From JAWPMT01 sp965267435 (lineage in GTDB: Bacteria > Bacteroidota > Bacteroidia > Cytophagales > Cyclobacteriaceae), in NCBI GenBank assembly GCA_965267435.1, contig OZ253960.1, forward strand, positions 5,146,001-5,210,000: DNA of 64,000 nucleotides, given 5' to 3'. Both the position numbers and the translations under genes were made by a program. The notes under the pieces were generated by a model. It was given only the letters and a program-made list of their open reading frames with translations, was not told where the DNA came from and searched no databases. Positions 27,482-36,246 of this stretch are shown one piece after another. Positions within the stretch are counted from its first letter, which is position 1, and each line of letters begins with the position of its first letter.

Positions 27482-28258
27482 CTACTGATTTTTGGCCGTC
27501 GCACTGCCAAAGAACCGATTCTTGGTTTGGACGGCGGTATTGTAATGCTTGGCCATGAACTTCTTCAGAGGGCTCGCATTGTCTTTTGGGAACCAGTCGG
27601 TGGTTCGCGGCTTTTCTACGTGCTGCTCATGTGCAGTGTAGGCATACGTCGCAATGGATGTCCTGTAAATACCCTGAGGGAAGCTTGTCATATCATAGCC
27701 GTGGAGCGTATATCCGCGTGTTTGCTGGATGATCATCCGGTTGAAGGGCACGTCCAACTCCCCCTCATCTCCACTGCGCAGGTCCTTCAGTTTCAATTGC
27801 CCACCATATTCTTTCTTCCAGTCCTTGTTCAGGTACAAAAGCAAATTGAGGTTGCGGTACCAATTCTTTTCCAGTGGGTGATAGTTGAAGTCCAGGTGCA
27901 TGTCCAGGAAACTATTCTTCTTTCCCTGATGCAGACCGCCTCCGAAGTTTTTCGGATCTACGAAGACTTTTTCATTCGTGACATACGTGAGAAAGTCGTT
28001 CATCCGCTCTGAGTTCAATTCAGAGTATAGCTGGTCAAACTCAGGGCTGATCTCGCGGTAGTTCGATTTCTCGAATTTGTTGCTGGCAAAGACATAGTCT
28101 CTGCTTTTGTTTTCAAGCTCAGGGATGCTATTGTAGGCATTAGCGAGCTTCTCCTCATCGCAGAACCCATCGATGATCAGATAGGGGAATGGCTTGGCGA
28201 GAAGAAAATTCATTCTCAGTTGTTCCTTATTACTTTCCAGTTTTGCGAAATCAATCAT
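27482..28258 (-). CDS. 2-oxoglutarate/Fe(II)-dependent oxygenase (prolyl-4-hydroxylase-like)
   Basis: 258 residues from ATG 28258; the frame extends eight codons to a TTG, which I consider unlikely. The iron triad is visible: His and Asp in NSFLDMHLDFNYHP (HxD) and the distal His in RGYTLHGYDM, followed by the 2OG-binding Arg in QGIYRTSIATYAYT. NLNLLLYLNKDWKKEYGGQL is the typical core strand of the 2OG-FeII_Oxy_3 family. It would hydroxylate or otherwise oxidise a substrate using O2 and 2-oxoglutarate. Placement between a GT4 and a methyltransferase gene suggests polymer or lipid modification (inference). It is transcribed alone on the minus strand. Confidence 0.88.
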   Translation of the reverse strand: MIDFAKLESNKEQLRMNFLLAKPFPYLIIDGFCDEEKLANAYNSIPELENKSRDYVFASNKFEKSNYREISPEFDQLYSELNSERMNDFLTYVTNEKVFVDPKNFGGGLHQGKKNSFLDMHLDFNYHPLEKNWYRNLNLLLYLNKDWKKEYGGQLKLKDLRSGDEGELDVPFNRMIIQQTRGYTLHGYDMTSFPQGIYRTSIATYAYTAHEQHVEKPRTTDWFPKDNASPLKKFMAKHYNTAVQTKNRFFGSATAKNQ

Positions 28259-28336
28259 GGAAGGAGTTACTTTTGGCGTCAAAATTAGGCAATCCCCCAG
28301 AGTTCCAGCTGTGTTTATGGGGGATGGTTCTTAGGA

Positions 28337-28993
28337 ATGTTCAATAGATTAGTAGACTATCAAGATCCAAATTCCTGGATCAGCAAAATCAGAGACCGGC
28401 GCTTCCAGTTTTTCGATTCCAAGCTCAAGAGCACGTCCCGCCGCCCAGTGACTATATTGGATGTAGGGGGTACTGAGGACTTTTGGAGATTGCGAGGGTA
28501 TGCTGACAATGCCGACTATCAAATCACCGTACTGAATTTGGAGTCCGGGCCGACGTCGACCTCCAATATCGCCAGCGTGGCAGGCAACGCCACTCAATTG
28601 GATGAGTTTGAAGACAACAGTTTTATGATCGTCTTTTCCAACTCAGTGATTGAGCATCTCTATACGTGGGAGAACCAGCAAAAAATGGCGAATGAGGTGC
28701 GACGAGTGGGAGTTAATTACTTCATTCAGACACCCAACAAGTACTTTCCAATGGAACCACACTACCTGGTACCATTTTTCGACCTGCTTCCGAGGCCCTT
28801 GAAATTCTGGATTCTGACCAAGACAACTTGGGCGTTAAAGAGGAAATGGTCAGTAGAGGAAGCCAATACGTCCATCGACGAAATCCAACTTCTGTCGCTG
28901 AAGAAGTTTCGGAGACTATTCCCCGACAGCGCGATGCACAAAGAAAGACTCTTCGGGATGGTCAAGTCCTTCACTGCGCACTCATTCCACTAA
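28337..28993 (+). CDS. SAM-dependent methyltransferase (Methyltransf_11-like)
   Basis: 218 residues. Motif I is PVTILDVGGTEDFWRLRGY (a DVGGT variant of DxGxG). Then YQITVLNLESGPT gives the SAM-ribose acidic region and FMIVFSNSVIEHLYTWENQQ the motif-II/post region. YFIQTPNKYFPMEPHYLVPF is typical of methyltransferases found next to polysaccharide glycosyltransferases. The methyl acceptor is unknown. It ends five bases before the next GT4 gene. The two are probably one transcript divergent from the oxygenase. Confidence 0.85.
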   Translation: MFNRLVDYQDPNSWISKIRDRRFQFFDSKLKSTSRRPVTILDVGGTEDFWRLRGYADNADYQITVLNLESGPTSTSNIASVAGNATQLDEFEDNSFMIVFSNSVIEHLYTWENQQKMANEVRRVGVNYFIQTPNKYFPMEPHYLVPFFDLLPRPLKFWILTKTTWALKRKWSVEEANTSIDEIQLLSLKKFRRLFPDSAMHKERLFGMVKSFTAHSFH

Positions 28994-28998
28994 CAGCA

Positions 28999-30102
28999 AT
29001 GAAAGTTGCCATCATAGGCTCGAGAGGCTACCCGTATGTCTACAGCGGCTATGAGACATTCGTACTGGAGTTAGGGGAGCGCATGGTCACGAGGGGAGTT
29101 GAGGTGCGTGTCTATTGCCACCGAGGGTTATTTCCGGAACGCCCCGGGAAAGTAAATGGGATTGAACTGGTATACGTTCCATCCATCGAGACGAAGGTTC
29201 TCAGTCAGTTGTCGCATTCCTTCCTGGCGATGATGCACTGTTGCTTCAGTCGCAGTGTCACTCATATCCTGGTGGTGAACACTGCGAATGGCCCTTTTGG
29301 ATTGCTCTCGAGAATTTTCCGAAAACCCACTGCCATCAACCTGGACGGGATGGAATGGCTGAGGCCCAAGTGGAAAGGACTGGGGGCAAAGTACTTCTAC
29401 TTTGCCTCATGGTTATCCACGCGCCTTTACGATCAGTTGATCAATGATTCTGAGGAAATGCGCAAGGTGTATCTCGAACTGTTCAAACGAGATTCTAAGG
29501 TCATCGCTTACGGCGCTAACCTTCGGGAATCACGCCAGCCGGAGTTGATCCGTAAATGGGACTTGCAACCCCAGTCCTATTATCTGATCGTTGGACGGCT
29601 CATTCCTGACAACAATGCCGATGTAATTCTGGATGGCTTCGTACGAAGCAAGTCAGCCCGGAAGCTGGTAATTGTAGGTGATGTTCCTTTTGAGGACGAG
29701 TTCGCCCATCAGATCAAGGCTGAGGCACGAAAAGATAGTCGTGTTATCATGACTGGCTACGTCACAAATCAGGATGAATTAGCCGAGCTGTACCACAATG
29801 CCTATTGCTATATTCATGGGCACGAATACGGTGGAACGAACCCTACGATGTTGAAGGCCATGGCCTACAAATCTGCGATATTGGCACTCAACACCCGCTT
29901 CAACCAAGAGATGCTACAAGATGGCACATATGGTCGTTTTTTTGATAAGTCAGCCGAAAGTGTCCGCGAGATGATCGAATATGCTGACGACTCGCCAGAA
30001 GAGGTCATTCGTTTGCGGACCACCTCTCAGCAGGGGATCAGTGAAAAGTACGACTGGGAGTCTGTTACTGAGAAGTACATACAGGTGTTGCGGGATCTTT
30101 AG
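28999..30102 (+). CDS. Glycosyltransferase family 4 with DUF1972-type N-terminus
   Basis: 367 residues from ATG 28999. The frame is open for 57 more codons upstream, but those overlap the methyltransferase gene, and the protein fold starts here with MKVAIIGSRGYPYVYSGYET. This N-terminus with VRVYCHRGLFPERPG belongs to the DUF1972 branch of GT4 (rhamnosyl/fucosyl/mannosyltransferase-like). The donor domain shows YYLIVGRLIPDNNADVIL, VIMTGYVTNQDELAELYHNA and HEYGGTNPTMLKAMAYKSA. It is cytoplasmic. Its TAG is nested with the TAA of the convergent flippase gene (TTAG). Confidence 0.92.
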   Translation: MKVAIIGSRGYPYVYSGYETFVLELGERMVTRGVEVRVYCHRGLFPERPGKVNGIELVYVPSIETKVLSQLSHSFLAMMHCCFSRSVTHILVVNTANGPFGLLSRIFRKPTAINLDGMEWLRPKWKGLGAKYFYFASWLSTRLYDQLINDSEEMRKVYLELFKRDSKVIAYGANLRESRQPELIRKWDLQPQSYYLIVGRLIPDNNADVILDGFVRSKSARKLVIVGDVPFEDEFAHQIKAEARKDSRVIMTGYVTNQDELAELYHNAYCYIHGHEYGGTNPTMLKAMAYKSAILALNTRFNQEMLQDGTYGRFFDKSAESVREMIEYADDSPEEVIRLRTTSQQGISEKYDWESVTEKYIQVLRDL

Positions 30103-31346
30103 GCGGCTACATGCGGCACAAGATCCTTACGCAGATTAACGAAACCCACAACAATCATCATCAATTCAGCGAGAAGTGCGGCAAAAATGAGACCCGTGGC
30201 CTGCCAATAGTAGGCCCCAGCGACGCCAAATGCTAGCATTGCGATCATTCCAGCGAAATTGTAGTAGAAGAAGTGTCTCCTACGGTTGAAGGCGATAAGT
30301 GTGAGACTCAGCGGGATATTGACGATGAGCATTACCGGTAAGCCGGCTACCAGCCAGAAGTGAAGACCAATAGGCTCTGGAGAGTCGATGGTTGTGATTA
30401 GTCCTAGTAGCCAAGGGCCCAGCGATCCGAGTAGCAACGACCCGACAACAGTAGGTCCGACCGCAATCTTGAGGAACCTTATAAAGAATTTCCGCACGCG
30501 TTCGAAGCCTTCTTTTGTGATCTCACTTACCCTGGCGAAGAATGCGCGAAAGACCACTGATCCGGTGAGGACAAGGACGGCAATGATCTTGTCAAAAATC
30601 GCAAAAAGGCCCAGAGGCTCGCTGGGTAGGAAAAATCCCCCAATGATCAGTGCGGAGTTGCGATGGGCCGCCGTGGTCATTTTTGAAAGAAAAATCGGAA
30701 AGTTCGTTACCAAACCTCGTCTAACCACACCACTGGAAAACCCAAAGGGAGAGAGGCGGAGTTTCCGGAGTACTATCCATAGGCCTGCGACAGCGGTAAA
30801 CATCCAAGCTGCGCCATTGATGATGTTGACATATATGTAGTCACCTTCAGTTCGGATAAACCATAGGATGCCTGCGAGGTAGAGCACTCTGGCAAAAAAG
30901 TTGACCATTGTGATGACCTCCATCTTCTCAATCCCCTGAAAGTACCAAATTGGGAAGACAGCGTGTGCGCCGACGATTAGATATGTGGTCAGTATTACAA
31001 AGCTTTCTTCCCTCCAGGTAGGAATAATCCATGTCAGGCCCGCCAAGATGAGAAACCCCGCTACGACCAATACAAAGCGGACCTGCAAAATCTCTGAGGC
31101 AAGGGTCCTTAAGTGATCTGATGAATCCCGATGCTTACTGACATCCCTGGTGCCGGTGAGGTTGTATCCATAATCTGTGATAGCTAGGAAGATGCTGGAT
31201 ATGCTGAAGGCTAGTGATATGACGCCGTATTTGGCCAGCCCGACCCGATCCAACAAGATAGGGATAGCGATAAGAGGCACAAGATAATTAGTGACTTGTA
31301 CCAGTCCCAGATAGGTGATATTGGCAAGCAGACGCTTACGAGCCAT
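30099..31346 (-). CDS. Wzx-like polysaccharide flippase (MVF/MATE-type)
   Basis: 415 residues, almost entirely hydrophobic with about 12 membrane helices. It opens LLANITYLGLVQVTNYLVPL and includes KYGVISLAFSISSIFLAITD, the usual N-terminal region of the polysaccharide biosynthesis (RfbX/Wzx) family, and ends with WQATGLIFAALLAELMMIVVG. It should move undecaprenyl-linked repeat units to the periplasmic face. Its start lies within the end of the sulfotransferase gene (11-base overlap), so both are on one minus-strand message. It is the second candidate flippase, besides the ABC type at 1501. Confidence 0.9.
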   Translation of the reverse strand: MARKRLLANITYLGLVQVTNYLVPLIAIPILLDRVGLAKYGVISLAFSISSIFLAITDYGYNLTGTRDVSKHRDSSDHLRTLASEILQVRFVLVVAGFLILAGLTWIIPTWREESFVILTTYLIVGAHAVFPIWYFQGIEKMEVITMVNFFARVLYLAGILWFIRTEGDYIYVNIINGAAWMFTAVAGLWIVLRKLRLSPFGFSSGVVRRGLVTNFPIFLSKMTTAAHRNSALIIGGFFLPSEPLGLFAIFDKIIAVLVLTGSVVFRAFFARVSEITKEGFERVRKFFIRFLKIAVGPTVVGSLLLGSLGPWLLGLITTIDSPEPIGLHFWLVAGLPVMLIVNIPLSLTLIAFNRRRHFFYYNFAGMIAMLAFGVAGAYYWQATGLIFAALLAELMMIVVGFVNLRKDLVPHVAA

Positions 31347-32232
31347 GATTGGTTGTCACTATGTCCAGTGAATACTTCTTGCCCATATACTCCGTGTAAT
31401 AGGTAATGCCCATCTCATGCAGTCTCCGGAGATCCTCACAGTAGGCCTCAAGAAGGAACTTAACGGCGTCGCTTGGCGGGGATGACTGGTAGACACTTGC
31501 GACAGATTGCTGGACCCGTTTTCTCCAACCTGCATGCAATAGCTGCCTGCCGGGAAGTCTCTTCAGCAATTTATTCAAAGGGTTTACGCTGACCCCTCTA
31601 TTGAGCTTAGGAGGATCTCCAATTTCGACTGGCGGTAGCGCGAGGAAATCCCAAATTCCCTGACAACGCTGCGAAGGGTTCTCGAAAAACTCCTCGTAAT
31701 ACAAAAGGAGCACGTTATCGGTGCCGAAAACATCCTGAAATCGACCGATGGCCTCTGAATAATAACCTAGCTCCATGTAGAGTCGAGACTTACCCCAGAC
31801 CTTCGCAGGACGATTGATGTCATCCTTTAGTGCCCGCAAGAACGAAAAGTTCTTCTCGCGCTCTGAATGATAGTCCATTTTGTAGTGTGAATAGGCGCGC
31901 ATCACGGGGTCCCTCAGAACGATAATGATCTTGCTATCAGAAGACACTTTGCTGATTCGAAACGCGCTGTCTGATTCCCACAGATAGCTTGGACTCGCTT
32001 CACCACGGTACCTTACCGCAGGGTCAGCAGTTTCGAACAAGGCCAGGTAATTCGCTTCATCCTGCACTGCCATCGCCTCTTTCTGATCGGGCTGCCAAGC
32101 AATATTCTCGGTAAAGAAATGCGGCTCCTTGACAGGCGACATATGGATAGCCGGATGCCGCCCTAGAAAATTGTGTAGGGTTGTAGTTCCGGCTTTCGCT
32201 GCACCTACTATGAATAGATTGGGCCAGTTCAT
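31336..32232 (-). CDS. Sulfotransferase (PAPS-dependent)
   Basis: 298 residues from ATG 32232 (a GTG two codons earlier is possible). It starts NWPNLFIVGAAKAGTTTLHN, the PAPS 5'-phosphosulfate-binding loop. The 3'-phosphate-binding segment is KIIIVLRDPVMRAYSHYKMD, with the conserved Arg and Ser. The middle part NVLLLYYEEFFENPSQ is usual for carbohydrate sulfotransferases of the heparan N-deacetylase/sulfotransferase-like group. It would transfer sulfate from PAPS to a sugar hydroxyl or amine. With fucose synthesis at the left end of the locus, this points to a sulfated polysaccharide (inference). It is followed by the flippase on the same strand. Confidence 0.92.
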   Translation of the reverse strand: MNWPNLFIVGAAKAGTTTLHNFLGRHPAIHMSPVKEPHFFTENIAWQPDQKEAMAVQDEANYLALFETADPAVRYRGEASPSYLWESDSAFRISKVSSDSKIIIVLRDPVMRAYSHYKMDYHSEREKNFSFLRALKDDINRPAKVWGKSRLYMELGYYSEAIGRFQDVFGTDNVLLLYYEEFFENPSQRCQGIWDFLALPPVEIGDPPKLNRGVSVNPLNKLLKRLPGRQLLHAGWRKRVQQSVASVYQSSPPSDAVKFLLEAYCEDLRRLHEMGITYYTEYMGKKYSLDIVTTNHGS

Positions 32233-32239
32233 GACCACG

Positions 32240-33922
32240 TTAGAAGAGGTACAGCGCCTTGAAGGTCAGCTGAAAATTCGAGACATCGTTTCCTGCAGTA
32301 AAGTATCGCTGTCCAGGAGGGTTGTTGTACAATTCCCATTGGTAGTTGAGGGAGCGAGTGAATAGGAACGAACCTTCGACGACCAAGGGTACCCATTTGA
32401 TCTTGTGTGTGGCTTCAGCACCAAAGGAATAATCCACCCAGAATCTTCGCCAGTCGTTTTGATTGTCAAAAGCGAGGTAGTAAAAGTCGTTGTCACGTGC
32501 CATTCGTTCGAAGCGTAGCCCATATCGGTCAAAACCCTTGACATAGGCGGCACTGAAGTAATCCAGATTACTCCCCGGCCCAATTGCTGCTCCAAGTGTT
32601 TCCCCATGGTGTGTATAACCTTGGCGGATACCACTATGCATGTACCAGCTAAAGGCATTTCGAACCAGGTAGCTCACTGGCTGGGCCATCTCCGTATGCT
32701 CATAGTTGAATTCTAGATAAGTACCCTTTTTGCCCAACTCAAAAAGTTTTGACATTCCAAATATGTAGGCACGTGCATGTTCGGGGCCAAGCAGAAAATC
32801 CCGCAAATTGAGGGCCGCGTCATTTTTACCAAATTCGAAGTATATCTCCGCATTCTCCTTTCGCCAAAGCCAACGTCCATAAACCGAAAGTATCTGATCC
32901 ACTACGCCCTCGTTTCTTGTGGGATCATCATTCTTTCGGAAGAGGTTTATAAAAACAGGAAAGTAATCCTTGTTCTCCTTTGCGGATTCCATATACTGCT
33001 GTACAGCTCGTGTAAGTCCAAATGTGAGACCTCGAATCCATCGAGGAGAATATGATACGTTCAGGGCGGACAGGTACCTGTTGTCAGGGTTTTTTCTCCC
33101 CAGGCGTCGAGTGGGGGCTTCCGGATCGCGCACTGGTGGGTCGTAGCCAGATTGCTCCAACCGACCGCTGAGAAGTTGCCATTCGAAGTATCCGACTGGT
33201 GTCCACAGCGGTTTCATAGTTTTAAACGTTAGGTGACGGAAGGGCCTCGCATTGTTCGACATTACGAGACTATTCCGCTTACCTGGGCCCCACCAGATGT
33301 TTTCGGTGGAGACGCCAGCTCCGATGCCAGCATATGTGAGTATAGCGTGTGACTGACCCAGGAACACATTACTCTTTGGACCAGCACCAAATTGTTCTGG
33401 CAAATCTGTTCTGTTCCACAAAACGTATCGCTTATCCCAGAGTCTGGTAGATAGCGTGTCTGGGAAACCGTCATAAGACTTGTTTTGTGAAAGTAGGATA
33501 TCTGGCTTCACTTGAACAGAGAGTATGAACCACTTCACTTGCAGACCTCCTAGGCTGGTGAGACTCTGAAATCCCTTAGCCGGGGTGATAGCGCCATTAT
33601 TGGAGTATTGTGGGTGGTGTGAATTCCACTCGATATGCGTGTGCGGTGAAAGTACAGATACTCGTGCTTTCCATTTCTTGTTCTCGTAGACTGTCATGAC
33701 GGCACTTATCTGTGATGATAGGCTGTCTTTTGCCTCAAAGAATAGGGGTCTTTGGCTAAATGTAATAGAAGAATCGTAGACACCTAGCAGTTGTTGCCGT
33801 CTTAGGTATTCTTCGGCAATGGGAGTGCCAGCCGAAAGAGATTGCCCGATTCCGGCCATTGGAAGCGCGACCGAGATTATCAATAGCAAACGTGAGCGTT
33901 TTATTTTAAGTCGCAAAGTCAT
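32240..33922 (-). CDS. Wzi-like capsule assembly protein (outer-membrane beta-barrel)
   Basis: 560 residues from ATG 33922 (a GTG at 33928 is possible). A signal peptide covers about residues 1-27 (LLLIISVALPMAGIGQS). The rest is rich in alternating aromatic strands, for example VSYSPRWIRGLTFGLTR, LEFNYEHTEMAQPVSYL and HSGIRQGYTHHGETLG, matching the capsule assembly Wzi family of Bacteroidota. Wzi forms an 18-stranded barrel that tethers polymer to the cell surface. It overlaps the upstream lipoprotein gene by four bases and is followed at seven bases by the sulfotransferase gene. Confidence 0.88.
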   Translation of the reverse strand: MTLRLKIKRSRLLLIISVALPMAGIGQSLSAGTPIAEEYLRRQQLLGVYDSSITFSQRPLFFEAKDSLSSQISAVMTVYENKKWKARVSVLSPHTHIEWNSHHPQYSNNGAITPAKGFQSLTSLGGLQVKWFILSVQVKPDILLSQNKSYDGFPDTLSTRLWDKRYVLWNRTDLPEQFGAGPKSNVFLGQSHAILTYAGIGAGVSTENIWWGPGKRNSLVMSNNARPFRHLTFKTMKPLWTPVGYFEWQLLSGRLEQSGYDPPVRDPEAPTRRLGRKNPDNRYLSALNVSYSPRWIRGLTFGLTRAVQQYMESAKENKDYFPVFINLFRKNDDPTRNEGVVDQILSVYGRWLWRKENAEIYFEFGKNDAALNLRDFLLGPEHARAYIFGMSKLFELGKKGTYLEFNYEHTEMAQPVSYLVRNAFSWYMHSGIRQGYTHHGETLGAAIGPGSNLDYFSAAYVKGFDRYGLRFERMARDNDFYYLAFDNQNDWRRFWVDYSFGAEATHKIKWVPLVVEGSFLFTRSLNYQWELYNNPPGQRYFTAGNDVSNFQLTFKALYLF

Positions 33923-34572
33923 TCCCACACGCTGATTTCGAGATTGTCAATTGACCAACTTTCGTCACAAAGCCGGTCTGGAGTATTGTCCTGCTTGAGG
34001 CTATCCCAAAAAGTCATGTGCAATTCAGAACCCGAGTGAGCGATTACCTCCTGTATTCGGTAAATGGTTGTACCATCTCTCCTATCAGCGTGGTGGCACA
34101 GACCTCGCGATAAAGCGATATGATCCTGTCTAGAAGATATTGCAAATGGATATTGATTTGGGTAGGATTGTCGTTTACAATGCGGCTCGAACCCACATGG
34201 AGTGTTGGAAAAGGTAGTGGCAAAGACGTAGTCCCGCTGAACATATCTTTTGCTTCTGCTCACTGTGAACCACCAAATATCGGGGCCACCGACTCCGGAG
34301 GGATTGCCATCCCAGGAATCATGGATATTGAGGAGAAATCTCACATTTATATAGTTGTGGTCAGGGAGGTCCGAGATGGTCAAAGTGAATCCGTCATTAT
34401 TATAATTGCCAAGAACCGTCGAATTGCGATATCGGATTGTCTTTCCACCTTCTATGCCCGTCAGTTCATTTTCGAAGTCATTTTCGTAAATGACGGTAAG
34501 TGCCTGAAAAGAGTCATCACAGTTGCTTAGCAAGACCCAGAACAAGATCCAGGCCCATCTCGAAAAATGCAT
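33919..34572 (-). CDS. Lipoprotein with a predicted beta-sandwich domain
   Basis: 217 residues from ATG 34572. The open frame begins 14 codons earlier, but only this start gives a clean lipoprotein signal (WAWILFWVLLSNC with a Cys near residue 17). The mature part begins VIYENDFENELTGIEGG, continues DGFTLTISDLPDHNYINVRF and LLNIHDSWDGNPSGVGGPDI, and ends ESWSIDNLEISVWE. This is a pattern of lectin-like (concanavalin-type) beta-sandwiches. The family is not recognised. The gene overlaps the Wzi-like gene by four bases, so the two products probably work together at the outer membrane, perhaps holding the polymer. Confidence 0.72.
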   Translation of the reverse strand: MHFSRWAWILFWVLLSNCDDSFQALTVIYENDFENELTGIEGGKTIRYRNSTVLGNYNNDGFTLTISDLPDHNYINVRFLLNIHDSWDGNPSGVGGPDIWWFTVSRSKRYVQRDYVFATTFSNTPCGFEPHCKRQSYPNQYPFAISSRQDHIALSRGLCHHADRRDGTTIYRIQEVIAHSGSELHMTFWDSLKQDNTPDRLCDESWSIDNLEISVWE

Positions 34573-34752
34573 TTTATGCAGAATTTTTTCTCTTCTTTTC
34601 TGAAAGTGTTCCAACTATTTCTTCAGTTGTGGTATCTAAATAAACGAGATGCAAAATTGGATAAAAAGGTTCTAATGCTCTTAAATTTTTATCTCGACAC
34701 GGATTTAACTTCAATCAATACCGCACGGCGGCACTAGGCCCCGGGAGCACAG

Positions 34753-36132
34753 ATGCGACATCGGCGATATTCCATATATTTTCCTTTCCTGTTTTTGATG
34801 CTGGACGTGATCTTTCTCAATGCGAGTTTCACGATAGCGAGCTACATCAAATTTGGAAAACATCTGTACTACGACCAGAATTATCTGGGACTCCAACTGG
34901 TCCTCAACCTTTTTTGGATACTCATCTATTTCTCTGGGAGATTGTATGACCTAAGTCGGGACCTCCGACTTGGCGAACAGATCAACAGAGTCCTTACCGG
35001 CTTGATCCTCAATGTTGCGGTTGTCCTGGCCATCTGGTTTGTCTCGAAACCATTCTATTTCTCGAGGCAACAGCTGTTCTTCACCTATCTCTTGTTTTGC
35101 GCGGGAATGATCACTTGGCGCATTCTGTGGTTTTACCTGATCAGGTACTATCGAAGAAGAGGCTTTAACGTACGTCATGTGGTCATGGTAGGCTACGAAC
35201 CCATGGCTGCGCAGATGATTTCCTTCATGAACGCTAATCCTGGCCTGGGATACAAGCTAGTAGCAGTCTTTGATGACGAGCGCGACACACAAGATCAATA
35301 CAAAGGCAAGGTCTCAGAGGTAGAAGGATATGTGATAAACAACAACGTCGATATTCTTTTCTGTAACCTCAATAGCCTCGCAAAGAACCGACTGCAGCAA
35401 TTGATCAATTTCGCAGATAGCAACCTTGTTAAAGTCAAGATCTTGTCGCAATTCAGCGATCTGGAACTGCGCAATCTCACTATTCAGAATTACGGATTCA
35501 TTCCTGTTCTTAATGTCAATGAGATTCCGCTAGATAGTTCTATAAACCAATTCACGAAGAGGGCTTTTGACATACTCTTCTCTCTTTCGGTTATCGTTTT
35601 TATTCTATCGTGGCTCATGCCCCTTCTTGCTTTGGCCATCAAGCTGGAAAGTCGAGGCCCTGTGTTTTTTAAGCAGAAAAGACATGGCAAGGAAAACAGG
35701 CCTTTTACCTGTTTGAAGTTTCGGACTATGATACTCAATGCCGAGGCGGATCAGCGGCAAGCAAGTAAGCAGGATGAGCGTGTCACTCGCATTGGTAGCT
35801 TCCTCCGCCAGACGAGTATAGACGAATTACCCCAGTTCTTTAATGTACTGCTTGGCGACATGTCAATAGTGGGACCAAGGCCTCATCCAATTAAGCTCAA
35901 CGAACACTATCAGCCTTCCATCGAGAAATTCTGGCAGCGTCATGCTGTCAAGCCAGGAATCACGGGTTTGGCGCAAGCCAAAGGGTATAGAGGCGAAACA
36001 GATTTCGCTGCCATGAATGGCCGTGTAAAGCTGGATCGTTTCTACGTGAAGAACTGGTCCCTCATCCTGGATATTAAGATAATCTTGCTCACCGTCGCCT
36101 CCATGATACGCGGTAGTGAGAACGCATACTGA
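34753..36132 (+). CDS. Polyprenyl-phosphate glucose/galactose-1-phosphate transferase (WcaJ-like), copy 2
   Basis: 459 residues. Residues ~8-110 hold four membrane helices (FPFLFLMLDVIFLNASFTIA and following), then a CoA-binding-like domain with RHVVMVGYEPMAAQMISF. The catalytic domain contains a helix at ~275-300, PVFFKQKRHGKENRPFTCLK, SIDELPQFFNVLLGDMSIVG, PRPHP and KPGITGLAQAKGYRGETD. It loads the first sugar on undecaprenyl phosphate. The NVLLGDMSIVGPRPHP form is that of the WcaJ (glucose-1-P) group. It is divergent from the Wzi/lipoprotein genes; the 180-base gap between them shows no clear promoter. Confidence 0.94.
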   Translation: MRHRRYSIYFPFLFLMLDVIFLNASFTIASYIKFGKHLYYDQNYLGLQLVLNLFWILIYFSGRLYDLSRDLRLGEQINRVLTGLILNVAVVLAIWFVSKPFYFSRQQLFFTYLLFCAGMITWRILWFYLIRYYRRRGFNVRHVVMVGYEPMAAQMISFMNANPGLGYKLVAVFDDERDTQDQYKGKVSEVEGYVINNNVDILFCNLNSLAKNRLQQLINFADSNLVKVKILSQFSDLELRNLTIQNYGFIPVLNVNEIPLDSSINQFTKRAFDILFSLSVIVFILSWLMPLLALAIKLESRGPVFFKQKRHGKENRPFTCLKFRTMILNAEADQRQASKQDERVTRIGSFLRQTSIDELPQFFNVLLGDMSIVGPRPHPIKLNEHYQPSIEKFWQRHAVKPGITGLAQAKGYRGETDFAAMNGRVKLDRFYVKNWSLILDIKIILLTVASMIRGSENAY

Positions 36133-36246
36133 CGCGGTCACGTCAAAAGATCAGTCATTCAACGTGCTGATTGGGCTTTTCATCGAGAATACAACGCTAG
36201 TTCAGGCTTTATTCATACTTTTAATGGTCCTAACCGTTATGGATTT

